A stretch of DNA of 15,175 nt from Chlamydiota bacterium. GTDB taxonomy: Bacteria > Chlamydiota > Chlamydiia > Chlamydiales > SM23-39. Positions within the stretch are counted from its first letter, which is position 1, and each line of letters opens with the position of its first letter. The notes under the pieces are model-generated. The model was not told where the DNA came from, ran no database searches, and worked only from the letters and a program-made list of their open reading frames with translations. The position numbers were made by a program, and so were the translations under genes. Shown here piece after piece: positions 1 to 7,297 of this stretch. The stretch covers positions 1 to 15,175 of the forward strand of contig DAIDIM010000175.1 of the NCBI GenBank assembly GCA_027459365.1, in the 5' to 3' direction.

Positions 1-1
1 G

Positions 2-199
2 TCGGGAGAACAGTCGATCATGAGCATTTCACTGAGCCGCGCACAAATGGAGGCGCGACGGGTTCGCTACGGGGAGCTGCGCCCTTGCACGACCGCGTTC
101 GTCGACACGCGCACCCCGGGGAGCGACCGCAAGGAAAACAGAGAAAATTTTGACATTACAAAGCTAACAGGAAAGAAGGATTTTTCGGCGCCCAAATAG
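2..199 (+). CDS. GC-rich truncated reading frame, open at the window edge
   Basis: The frame is open from the first bases, has an ATG at 20 and stops with TAG at 197-199 (59 residues from that ATG). Bases 1-135 are about 66% GC by hand count and read as ordinary protein (MSISLSRAQMEARRVRYGEL, then a Thr/Arg-rich stretch ending near SDRKEN). Beyond about 138 the composition turns AT-rich and the last ~20 residues look like random read-through. This resembles the N-terminal part of a gene from a high-GC organism cut at a junction. The sequence vaguely recalls the start of cupin-type proteins, but I cannot name the family with confidence. It may be a horizontally acquired fragment or a chimeric contig end. 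Confidence 0.35.
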   Translation, partial: SGEQSIMSISLSRAQMEARRVRYGELRPCTTAFVDTRTPGSDRKENRENFDITKLTGKKDFSAPK

Positions 200-241
200 C
201 GCTTGCTACATGAGTCCCGAAAAATCCCTCTTTCTTGTTAG
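164..241. repeat. Inverted repeat at the GC-rich/AT-rich junction
   Basis: Arms 164-188 and 217-241 are 25 bp each with two mismatches; the innermost 11 bp (GGATTTTTCGG / CCGAAAAATCC) is perfect. Weaker pairing continues outward for about 10 more bases. The 28-base centre contains the TAG of the GC-rich frame and the ATG of the next gene. It could be a remnant of a small mobile element or a transcript hairpin. The mismatches argue against a simple amplification artefact. There is no T-run directly after the right arm, so it is not a classical terminator. Confidence 0.6.
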
Positions 242-656
242 TTTTGCAATTCCCTCTATTTGTATTCCAAAGGAAAAAAGTAAAGAAATTCAATATCGCT
301 CACATCCATACGGGCAAGGCTGCCACTGCCATGATGAAATTGATGAAACAAGTATCCTAGATAAATTACAACTTGGGATCTTAGATTCTGAAACAAAATG
401 CACAAGCGACCTAATCATTCCGCAGTATCGAATATTTACGCCAAAGTTGACCCAAGCAAATGGAGTGAAAATTCACTTAATTCCTTCGAATGAAACGTTT
501 CGAAAAACGGTCAAAGAAAAAATTCAGAATCTTGTCCAAGAAATGAACAAAGTGAAATGTATTTTTAAAGAAAAGATGGCGGAAATAACTCCCTTCGAAA
601 AGTGCCAATACATTTTGTGGCGATTCTTAAATCCTGAAGTAGAATTAGTTTGGTAA
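210..656 (+). CDS. Hypothetical protein, 148 aa
   Basis: The 148-residue frame starts at ATG 210 and ends with TAA at 654-656. I do not recognise the family. Visible features are a short hydrophobic N-terminal stretch (FLVSFAIPSICIP, about residues 8-20), a Cys/His cluster (CHCHDE, about residues 38-43), and a lysine/glutamate-rich probable helix around residues 95-125. There is no ribosome-binding sequence before the ATG, and the first ~10 codons lie in the right arm of the inverted repeat, so the true start or even the expression is uncertain. The nearest upstream in-frame stop is the TAA at 165-167. It could be the surviving 3' part of a longer gene broken at the junction upstream. Confidence 0.4.
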   Translation: MSPEKSLFLVSFAIPSICIPKEKSKEIQYRSHPYGQGCHCHDEIDETSILDKLQLGILDSETKCTSDLIIPQYRIFTPKLTQANGVKIHLIPSNETFRKTVKEKIQNLVQEMNKVKCIFKEKMAEITPFEKCQYILWRFLNPEVELVW

Positions 657-830
657 AATTTTTAAGTGAAGAAATCGCATCCACAATCTGTCTCGCAGAC
701 TCCTCAGCCGCTCTATGAGCCAGAAAAAAGTGGAACATCGAGGAATCAGTGCACACGCTTGCAAAACTCATATCCACAGCGATTTAAAAGATCCGTTGAC
801 GAGTGGAAGTAATTATTTTAGAGTGGGGCT

Positions 831-2384
831 ATGCATCCACTACAAAAAAAACGGCTCGAGTATATCCCGCAAATCCCATCTTTGCTTTTGAAACCCAATG
901 AGGTTGTGTTTACGCGCAAGCTTCAGGAGAGAAAGGGCGCTTCTCATCTCAAGCATCTTTTTCCAAAGACTTGGGAACAGAGGGGGGCAGAATTGGTCGC
1001 GGGGAATGGGAGGAAGACTCCGCTGAGGATTGGGCTCTTTTTTTCAGGAGGACAGGCGCCGGGGGGCCATAATGTGATTGCCGGAATCTGGGATACAATT
1101 CAGAGGATTAGCACTTCATCGCAGCTGATTGGTTTTATCAATGGTCCTGCCGGGTTGATTGAGAAAAAATGGCGCTATCTGAAGGGGGGAGAGATTGATG
1201 AAGTTCGGAATATGGGCGGTTTTGATCTGATCGGATCGGGAAGGACAAAGATTGAGACGCCAGATCAATTTTCAGCTTGTCTACAGGTTTGTAATGAATT
1301 GACGTTGGATGGCCTAGTCGTAATTGGAGGCGATGATTCCAATACAAATGCGGCGACTTTGGCTGAGTATTTTCTCGTGAATGAATGTCCGACAAAGGTA
1401 GTTGGGGTTCCAAAGACGATTGATGGGGATTTGCGAAGCGATGAGATTGAAATGTCTTTTGGTTTTGATAGCGCTTGCAAAACGTATGCAGAGATGATTG
1501 GGAATATTGCCCGCGATGCAAAATCTGCAAAGAAGTATACCCATTTCATTAAACTGATGGGACGAAGCGCCTCGCATATCACACTTGAGTGTGCAATCGC
1601 CACCCATCCCAATTTGGCTTTGATTGGTGAAGAGGGGAAGAATTTAGAGGCGATTGTTGCTGAAATTGCCGATCTGATTGAGACGAGAAAAGGGCAGGGG
1701 AAAGAGTATGGGGTGATCCTCATTCCGGAGGGCCTTCTTGAATTTATCCCAGAAATGAAAGCTTTGATCGTGGAATTGAATCAGCTCCTTGCAAAGGGGG
1801 AGACGCAGGAAAGCTTAAAGCAAAAAAATAAAACCCTTTTCTATTCACTTCCCTCGAAGATTCAGGCGCAGCTATTGCTTGAACGAGATTCGCATGGTAA
1901 TGTGGCCCTTTCTCAAATAGAGACGGAAGAGTTATTGATTGAGCTTGTAAAAGAGGAATTGGGCAGAAGATCCTTTAAAGGAAAATTTTCGCCGGTTGCC
2001 CATTTTTTTGGGTATGAAGGGAGATCGTGTTATCCATCAAATTTTGATGCAAATTATTGCTATGCACTTGGATGCATGGCGGCATTGGGAATACGCGATG
2101 AAATGAGTGGCGCTCTCTGCGCCATTCAAAATCTGGCGCAAGATCAAGAGGCTTGGCAATGTAGCCTTGTGCCAATTGTCCAATTAATGCAAATGGAGGA
2201 GAGAAAGGGGATGCAAAAACCGGTGATTGCCAAGGCGCTTGTCAACTTGGAAAGCAAACCGTTTCTCCACTTTGCTAAAAATAGGGAAAGTTGGAAATTC
2301 GATGATGAGTATCAAAATCCAGGCCCCATGCAATTTTTTGGAGAGAAAGAAATAACCGATACTGTGCCATTTACAATGAGATAA
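831..2384 (+). CDS. pfp: Pyrophosphate-dependent 6-phosphofructokinase (long clade)
   Basis: Phosphorylates fructose 6-phosphate to fructose 1,6-bisphosphate in the cytoplasm, using PPi instead of ATP, as the committing glycolytic step. The 517-residue product shows the nucleotide/PPi loop SGGQAPGGHN (72-81), GGDDSNTN (166-173; the second Asp is the family marker of PPi use), the catalytic PKTIDGD (194-200, with the PPi-type Lys195), MGRSASH (243-249) and PEG (299-301). The C-terminal EGRSCYPSNFDANYCYALG block is typical of the long bacterial/plant PFP group. Length is slightly below the ~550 residues usual for that group. The ATG at 831 follows GAGTGGGG, a fair ribosome-binding site. The next gene, ku, begins 3 bases after the stop. 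In Chlamydia the homologous gene is close to gseA and leuS, so this is probably part of the ancestral backbone. Confidence 0.92.
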   Translation: MHPLQKKRLEYIPQIPSLLLKPNEVVFTRKLQERKGASHLKHLFPKTWEQRGAELVAGNGRKTPLRIGLFFSGGQAPGGHNVIAGIWDTIQRISTSSQLIGFINGPAGLIEKKWRYLKGGEIDEVRNMGGFDLIGSGRTKIETPDQFSACLQVCNELTLDGLVVIGGDDSNTNAATLAEYFLVNECPTKVVGVPKTIDGDLRSDEIEMSFGFDSACKTYAEMIGNIARDAKSAKKYTHFIKLMGRSASHITLECAIATHPNLALIGEEGKNLEAIVAEIADLIETRKGQGKEYGVILIPEGLLEFIPEMKALIVELNQLLAKGETQESLKQKNKTLFYSLPSKIQAQLLLERDSHGNVALSQIETEELLIELVKEELGRRSFKGKFSPVAHFFGYEGRSCYPSNFDANYCYALGCMAALGIRDEMSGALCAIQNLAQDQEAWQCSLVPIVQLMQMEERKGMQKPVIAKALVNLESKPFLHFAKNRESWKFDDEYQNPGPMQFFGEKEITDTVPFTMR

Positions 2385-2387
2385 ATA

Positions 2388-3170
2388 ATGCACGAATTGT
2401 GGAAAGGTTCTTTAAGTTTTGGCCTTGTGAATATTCCTGTGAATATGTACACAGTGAGCCGAGAACGGGAACTTTCATTTGTTTTACTTCATAAAAAAGA
2501 TCACTCCCATATTCTCTATCGAAGAATTTGCGAGAGCGAAGACAAAGAGGTGCCTTGGAATGAAATTGAGAAGGGTTATCAGATCGAAAAAGGGAATTAT
2601 GTCGTTCTAGATGATAGCGATTTTAAACGTGCAAATCTAAAGAAAACAACGACTATTGAGATTCAAAGTTTTGTAGATGTCGATGAGATTGATACAATCT
2701 ATTACACGAAACCCTATTTTTTAGAACCTTCTAAGACAGCACTTAAGGCCTATTGCCTCTTTAGAGACGCTTTGAAAAAAACAGAAAAAGTGGGACTTGC
2801 AAAATTTGTCCTGCATCACAAAGAGCATATCGGTGTGATCAAGGCTTATGGCGATGCATTGATTGTCAATCAGTTGCGCTATGAAAATGAGATTTTAGAT
2901 GTAAAAAAGCTTGAGATTGCAAAGGGTCATTGGACAACACAAGAAATGGATACAGCGATCCAATTGATCGATCAATTATCAGGCGATTTTACTCCAGAAA
3001 GATACAAAGACACCTACATTGAAGAACTCAAAAAGACGATTAAACGGAAAGCGAAAAGGGCAACGCCTGTTGAAAAAGCTCCAAAGCCGACAAAAGTACA
3101 AGATATTTTCCCACTTCTGCAGGCAAGTTTAAAGGCGACGAAAAAAGAAAGAAAACGGCATGTCTCTTAA
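2388..3170 (+). CDS. ku: Ku protein, NHEJ DNA-end-binding
   Basis: Bacterial Ku homodimers thread onto double-strand break ends and recruit LigD for non-homologous end joining. The 260-residue product begins with the characteristic W-K-G-S-L-S-F-G-L-V-N-I-P block (residues 5-17). The Ku core beta-barrel and bridge run to about residue 190 (IYYTKPYFLEP around 104-114, KFVLHHKEHIGVI around 139-151). It ends in a long Lys/Arg-rich tail (from about 215) of the kind that helps bacterial Ku hold DNA. The gene starts 3 bases after pfp and overlaps ligD by 11 bases, so the three are probably co-transcribed and Ku and LigD translationally coupled. The ribosome-binding site is weak. Ku-LigD is uncommon in obligate intracellular bacteria, which suggests acquisition. 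Confidence 0.95.
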   Translation: MHELWKGSLSFGLVNIPVNMYTVSRERELSFVLLHKKDHSHILYRRICESEDKEVPWNEIEKGYQIEKGNYVVLDDSDFKRANLKKTTTIEIQSFVDVDEIDTIYYTKPYFLEPSKTALKAYCLFRDALKKTEKVGLAKFVLHHKEHIGVIKAYGDALIVNQLRYENEILDVKKLEIAKGHWTTQEMDTAIQLIDQLSGDFTPERYKDTYIEELKKTIKRKAKRATPVEKAPKPTKVQDIFPLLQASLKATKKERKRHVS

Positions 3171-5445
3171 GATATATAGGAAGAAACGAAATTTTAAAAG
3201 AACGCCTGAGCCAAAAATTTCAACGAAAGTGGGAAAGGAGTTGGCTTTCTGCGTGCAACGTCATGATGCCTCTCATTTACATTACGACTTTCGTCTTGAA
3301 TACAAAGGGGTACTTCTCAGTTGGGCGGTTCCAAAGGGGCTCCCCTTAAGTGCCAAAGAAAAGCGTTTAGCGATCCAAGTTGAAGATCATCCGCTCGATT
3401 ATCAATATTTTGAAGGGGTCATACCTGTTGGAAATTACGGAGCCGGAACCGTTGAACTTTGGGATCATGGAACGTATCGTACGGTGGAGGGTGATTCTAA
3501 AAAAGAGATGGAAGAATATTTGAAAAATGGACTCGCCAAAGGTCATTTTGCGATCATTCTTTCTGGGAAACGCTTTCAGGGAGAATTTGTTCTTCAAAGA
3601 ATGAATGGCAAGCAATGGCTGCTTTTGAAAAAAAATGCCAAAAAAGTGAATGACTCCAGAATGCCCGATTTTATCCCTCCAATGCTTTGCACTTTGATTA
3701 AAGAGCCTTTTTCTGATCCAGAATGGCTTTTTGAAGTAAAATGGGATGGATTTCGCGCTCTTGCATTCAATGATGTATTAAAATCGCGCAATAACCTCGT
3801 ATTTGATCAATTCCCTGACTTAAATCTTGATCTTAAAAAGATTAAAGAAAATGTAATTCTAGACGGCGAAATTGTGATTCTCAATGATGCGGGAAAATCC
3901 GATTTTCAACTCATGCAAAATTATCAAAGAACAAGACTTGGAAATCTAGTCTTTTATGTATTTGATCTTCTTTATAAAGATGGCAAAGATCTCCGTGATC
4001 TGCCTTTAATTGAGCGAAAAAAAATCCTACAAAGTTTACTTGAGAAATATCAGTTTTCATTCGTCCGCTATAGTAATCATATTTTGGAGCAAGGGGATGA
4101 GTTTTTTAAAGCGGCGCAAAAGGCAAAACTTGAAGGGATTATCGGCAAGCGAATGAATAGCACCTATCAATCCAAGCGTAGCCGTGATTGGGTCAAAGTG
4201 AAGACGTCGCTTAGGCAAGAAGTAGTCATTGGCGGCTTTACTGAGCCGCAAGGATCACGGATTAAATTTGGATCACTGCTTGTCGGTGTTTACAACAAAA
4301 AAAGAGAGCTTATCTATGCCGGTTCTGTCGGTGGTGGTTTTAGCCGAGTTACGCTTCGAGAGATCTCCAATGAACTGAAACCCTTAACGCAAAAACAATC
4401 TCCTTTTAAAGATGCGCCCAAAGTGAAAGACGCAACCTGGGTTGAGCCCAAACTTCTCTGCGAAGTCACTTTTTTAGAATGGACTAAAGACAATCGAATG
4501 CGCCATCCCGTTTTTCTTGGGCTTCGCGCAGACAAATCGGCACGAAGCGTTAAAAAAGAGGTTCCAGAAGAGACTGTTAAACTATCAAATCCTGATAAAA
4601 TCTATTTCCCAAAAGAAAAAATTACTAAGAGAGATCTTCTCTCTTACTACAAAAAAATGGCACCTTATATCTTGCCTTATTTGAAAGATCGACCCATTAT
4701 CCTCCACCGTTTTCCCAATGGAATTGAAGGGGAACATTTTTATCAAAAAAACAATGAAAAAGTACCACCTGGCATTCGCACATTTCCAATCAAACATGAA
4801 GGGGGGAAAATCGACCATTATCTTCTCATCGATAATGTTGAAGGGCTACTCTACGCAATCAACTTGGGAAGCATTGATCTTCATCCTTTTATGTCGCGTT
4901 GCAACAATCTTGACAAACCAGACTATTGTGTCATTGACCTTGACCCACATGATGTTCCATTTGAGAAAGTAGTTGATCTCGCACAACTCCTCCATCAAAT
5001 ATTAGATAAGGCTAAAATCAAAAACTTTTGCAAAACCTCCGGAGGGAAAGGGTTGCATATCCTCATCCCACTGCATGGAAAATATACCTTTGAGCAATCG
5101 CGTCAATTTGCTGAAATTATCGGACACATTGTTCATAGGAGGATGTCAGAAGTGACCAGTCTTGAACGGGCACCTAAAAAACGGCCCAAGAGAATCTATA
5201 TCGATTGCCTACAAAACAGATCGGGTCAAACAATTGTAGCACCTTATGCTGTACGCCCACGTATAGGCGCCAAAGTTTCGACACCGCTTGAATGGAAGGA
5301 GGTCAAAAAGGGGTTAACACCTGATCAATTTACAATCAAAACTGTCTTGAAACGGATGAAGAAAAAGGATCCAATGATTGCCGTTCTCAAATCGGGGATC
5401 AATCTACAAACAGCTATGAATCAATTGAAGAAGTTGCTTGTCTAA
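3160..5445 (+). CDS. ligD: Multidomain NHEJ DNA ligase LigD (PE-LIG-POL)
   Basis: Processes, fills and seals double-strand breaks held by Ku. Domain order is phosphoesterase, ligase, polymerase, the Pseudomonas-type order. The phosphoesterase residues His35, His41, Asp43, Arg45 and His77 keep the spacing of the P. aeruginosa enzyme's metal and substrate ligands. The ATP-dependent ligase has nucleophile Lys194 in EVKWDGFR, YVFDLLY (266-272), EGIIGKR (325-331) and WVKVKT (344-349), followed by the OB-fold to about 460. The archaeo-eukaryotic primase-like polymerase (from about 473) has DLDP with Asp593/Asp595, TSGGKGLH (626-633) and YIDC with Asp682. All three active sites look intact, and 761 residues is a near-normal length. 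The ATG lies inside the 3' end of ku in another frame. A decayed second copy of its 3' end is found at 7014-7297. Confidence 0.96.
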   Translation: MSLKIYRKKRNFKRTPEPKISTKVGKELAFCVQRHDASHLHYDFRLEYKGVLLSWAVPKGLPLSAKEKRLAIQVEDHPLDYQYFEGVIPVGNYGAGTVELWDHGTYRTVEGDSKKEMEEYLKNGLAKGHFAIILSGKRFQGEFVLQRMNGKQWLLLKKNAKKVNDSRMPDFIPPMLCTLIKEPFSDPEWLFEVKWDGFRALAFNDVLKSRNNLVFDQFPDLNLDLKKIKENVILDGEIVILNDAGKSDFQLMQNYQRTRLGNLVFYVFDLLYKDGKDLRDLPLIERKKILQSLLEKYQFSFVRYSNHILEQGDEFFKAAQKAKLEGIIGKRMNSTYQSKRSRDWVKVKTSLRQEVVIGGFTEPQGSRIKFGSLLVGVYNKKRELIYAGSVGGGFSRVTLREISNELKPLTQKQSPFKDAPKVKDATWVEPKLLCEVTFLEWTKDNRMRHPVFLGLRADKSARSVKKEVPEETVKLSNPDKIYFPKEKITKRDLLSYYKKMAPYILPYLKDRPIILHRFPNGIEGEHFYQKNNEKVPPGIRTFPIKHEGGKIDHYLLIDNVEGLLYAINLGSIDLHPFMSRCNNLDKPDYCVIDLDPHDVPFEKVVDLAQLLHQILDKAKIKNFCKTSGGKGLHILIPLHGKYTFEQSRQFAEIIGHIVHRRMSEVTSLERAPKKRPKRIYIDCLQNRSGQTIVAPYAVRPRIGAKVSTPLEWKEVKKGLTPDQFTIKTVLKRMKKKDPMIAVLKSGINLQTAMNQLKKLLV

Positions 5446-5454
5446 AGGAGATTC

Positions 5455-6909
5455 TCAAATCGACGAAGCAATCTCTTGAGAACATTCCCTGAAGAAACGA
5501 ATAGCTTCAGCAAAAACAAAGTCTGTGAAAAGTTTTTTTCTCTCTAATTCAATCAATTTGGTTTTTTCGAGTTTTTCTGCTTCTGTCAATTCAGTTTCAT
5601 ATAACTTTGCTAGTTTTTCTGCTGCCTCTTCAGTGATTTTTGCATATTCTGGTTTAAGTTCACATTTTTTCTGGAAATAAGGAGAGTTTGCAAGTATTGC
5701 AACGCGTTTTTCTTCACTGTCCGTCACAGCAGCGACTCGTCTATTCGCTTCGGCGAGATGTGCTTTCCTCAGTCGTAGTCCACGCAGGACATATCGAGTT
5801 TGATTCATTGATTGCACACCATTTGGATCGGGAAGAATATTTAATCGAAGCCAAAGGGCTGCTTCAAGCTCTTCACCATTTGATAATTCATTAGCGTAAT
5901 TTTCTATCGCTTCTACTCTTTTCAGATTGTAAAGAGCGTTAAGTACCGCGGCGGGTCCTTTATTTTCTGCCTTATAAAGTGTAAGATGATCAACCAATCG
6001 AGAAAAACAGTAGGTAGGACGATCTGCACAATTGGTGGTCCCCTGAGAAATCTCATTGAATAGAGTTTTGCGAAATTCTTCATTTTTTTCTGCACTGTGC
6101 AGTATCTCATTCATCGTTTGAATGACTTGAGCTTGAGTATTTTTATTTTGATAATCGGGGATCTCTGGAAGACGGTTGAGGAACGTTATTAGGTCCGAAT
6201 AATTTGAGTGTTCAGTTAAATTGGGACAATTTCTTGTATCTTCTAACACTATTTCCGGAAGCCCTACAACATTGTTTGGGAATCTTGATTCTAATAAAGG
6301 CGCGTCATTATACAAATTAACCATTTCAACTCCGCGGAGGTCGGTCGATAAAATATCCGGAATTTGACTTGGATTTATAGAAATGCAACCTATTTCTGAC
6401 AATTGCGTTGATGATAAATCCGTGAAAGGATTTCCATTTAAATATAAATTCTCGACATTCGAGAAAGATATGTTTGCGATACTCGATATCTGATTATTTT
6501 GGAGATCAAGTTCTATAAAATCTTGAAACAGAAGACCCTCGAGAGATGTTAACCCTAAATTGGAGAGATCTAAAAAAGGTGATCTAGATTCAATACATTG
6601 TAGAATTTTTCGCGCGGCTATGATCCTATTTTCGTACTCATCAGTGTCTAGAGCACGATTCACCCAGTCACGAATAAATGGAAATTCTAGATCTAATCGA
6701 CATTGAAGTTCTTGAGAGGATAGTTCAGCAGGTGTTTGGCAAGTAAGTTCTGGAGCTAATCTAAGACTTCTATTTTGAAAAAAGCAACTATGCACGGTGA
6801 GTGCTGCTAAGGTAGCAAGAGCACAAGAAACAACAACTCCGCTAGGCCCTAAACGATTCCAGAGATTCCGACCCACTTGACTGAGATTTATATTGTTTAT
6901 ATAATTCAT
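5455..6909 (-). CDS. LRR protein with NEL-like E3 ubiquitin ligase domain, probable secreted effector
   Basis: A 484-residue product. Residues 21-44 form one hydrophobic segment (possible membrane anchor). Residues 112-165 contain about three leucine-rich repeat units (FLDLSNLGLTSL, FIELDLQNNQISSI, VENLYLNGNPFTDL). The C-terminal half (about 255-484) is helical and matches the layout of the NEL domain of IpaH/SspH/SlrP ligases. It has a Cys-x-Asp motif, here C294-A-D296, followed by a helix comparable to that after C-E-D in IpaH, then L-x-x-L-x-R-V-E-A-I-E-N-Y (324-338), E-E-L-E-A-A-L-W-L-R-L (346-356) and a long Glu/Lys/Leu-rich helix (about 420-462). NEL enzymes carry ubiquitin on the catalytic Cys as a thioester and act in the host cell after type III secretion; that role is inferred here. 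It is convergent with ligD (9 bases apart) and has no clear ribosome-binding site. Weak point: overall similarity is judged by eye. Confidence 0.62.
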   Translation of the reverse strand: MNYINNINLSQVGRNLWNRLGPSGVVVSCALATLAALTVHSCFFQNRSLRLAPELTCQTPAELSSQELQCRLDLEFPFIRDWVNRALDTDEYENRIIAARKILQCIESRSPFLDLSNLGLTSLEGLLFQDFIELDLQNNQISSIANISFSNVENLYLNGNPFTDLSSTQLSEIGCISINPSQIPDILSTDLRGVEMVNLYNDAPLLESRFPNNVVGLPEIVLEDTRNCPNLTEHSNYSDLITFLNRLPEIPDYQNKNTQAQVIQTMNEILHSAEKNEEFRKTLFNEISQGTTNCADRPTYCFSRLVDHLTLYKAENKGPAAVLNALYNLKRVEAIENYANELSNGEELEAALWLRLNILPDPNGVQSMNQTRYVLRGLRLRKAHLAEANRRVAAVTDSEEKRVAILANSPYFQKKCELKPEYAKITEEAAEKLAKLYETELTEAEKLEKTKLIELERKKLFTDFVFAEAIRFFRECSQEIASSI

Positions 6910-6911
6910 AT

Positions 6912-6958
6912 AAAAATGATTAATTAGTTTTTAATTAAAGGATAATTATATCATTTTT
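6912..6958 (-). promoter_or_regulatory. AT-rich promoter region with hairpin before the LRR-NEL gene
   Basis: On the minus strand a perfect TATAAT (plus-strand 6945-6950) lies about 35 bases before the ATG of the LRR-NEL gene; no convincing -35 box is present at 16-18 bases. Perfect 9-bp arms at 6912-6920 and 6950-6958 (AAAAATGAT / ATCATTTTT) enclose a second small palindrome (TAATTA...TAATTA). The untranslated leader could therefore fold, or a regulator could bind there. In such AT-rich DNA, chance matches are easy. Confidence 0.35.
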
Positions 6959-7013
6959 GATAATTTAGAGTCTAACAGTAAAGTTTTTTTTTACGGAAGT
7001 ATAATGGTAGATG

Positions 7014-7297
7014 TTGACCCCCTATTCATTAAGACCCGTCCCGGGCCAAAGCCTCGACATGGCTTGAATAGACCTTTTGCGTAACTAAGATTCTGTCGAA
7101 AATCGGCCAAAATAATTCCAAAATTCGACGAACCCTTAGTTACGCAAGAGGTCTAATGTAAAGAGGTCAAAAAAAAGAGTTAACGACCAATCAATTTCAC
7201 GATCAACACTGTCTTAAAAGAAAAAGGACCCAATTCTGTCAATTCTCAAATCGTAAATTTATTAACAGTTCTCAATCGATTGAAAAAATTCTTGTGA
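7014..7297 (+). pseudogene. ligD: Decayed copy of the ligD 3' end (polymerase-domain tail)
   Basis: Read on the plus strand, 7017-7046 gives TPYSLRPVPG, matching APYAVRPRIG of LigD (about 694-703). After a small frame slip, the bases to 7068 match AKVSTPLE (704-711). A hairpin element then interrupts. From 7163 the frame reads EVKKKS, stop, then PINFTINTVLKEKGP and finally LLTVLNRLKKFL before a TGA at 7295-7297, aligned with LigD residues 714 to the end (EVKKGLT...TVLKR...MNQLKKLLV). It contains an in-frame TAA, small deletions and the insertion, so it is non-functional. Some residues (PYSLRP..G) look closer to the general LigD consensus than the intact gene does, so it may descend from an older or different ligD rather than a recent duplication. 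Confidence 0.8.
7069..7155. mobile_element. Short hairpin element (MITE-like) inserted in the ligD relic
   Basis: Arms 7069-7089 and 7135-7155 pair over 21 bp with a single mismatch. The common core is TTGCGTAACTAAG on the left and its complement on the right. TA lies at each outer boundary, which fits a TA target duplication of the IS630/mariner type. The inner part pairs further, weakly (GTCGAA...TTCGAC). LigD homology ends right before it (GCTTGAAT) and resumes just after it (AAAGAGGTC), which marks this as an insertion. There is no coding capacity, so it would need a transposase supplied in trans. Confidence 0.6.

Noticed and set aside
565..777. A 70-codon minus-strand frame beginning MDMSFASVCTDSSMFHFF, part of which looks protein-like
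   Set aside because: It overlaps the 3' end of the 148-aa gene, has no ribosome-binding site, and I recognise no family; it might be a remnant, but the support is too weak.
796..820. TTGACG upstream of pfp as a promoter
   Set aside because: The only -10-like sequence (TATTTT) is 12-13 bases away, too close for a sigma-70 promoter.
4718..4972. 84-codon plus-strand frame inside ligD
   Set aside because: It is a shadow frame of the ligD polymerase domain, whose motifs are intact in the main frame.
5446..5485. Partial stem (TTCTCAA / TTGAGAA) between the convergent ligD and LRR-NEL stops, as a bidirectional terminator
   Set aside because: The stem is short, competes with an overlapping GAGATT / AATCTC pairing, has no T-run on either strand and lies partly in coding sequence.
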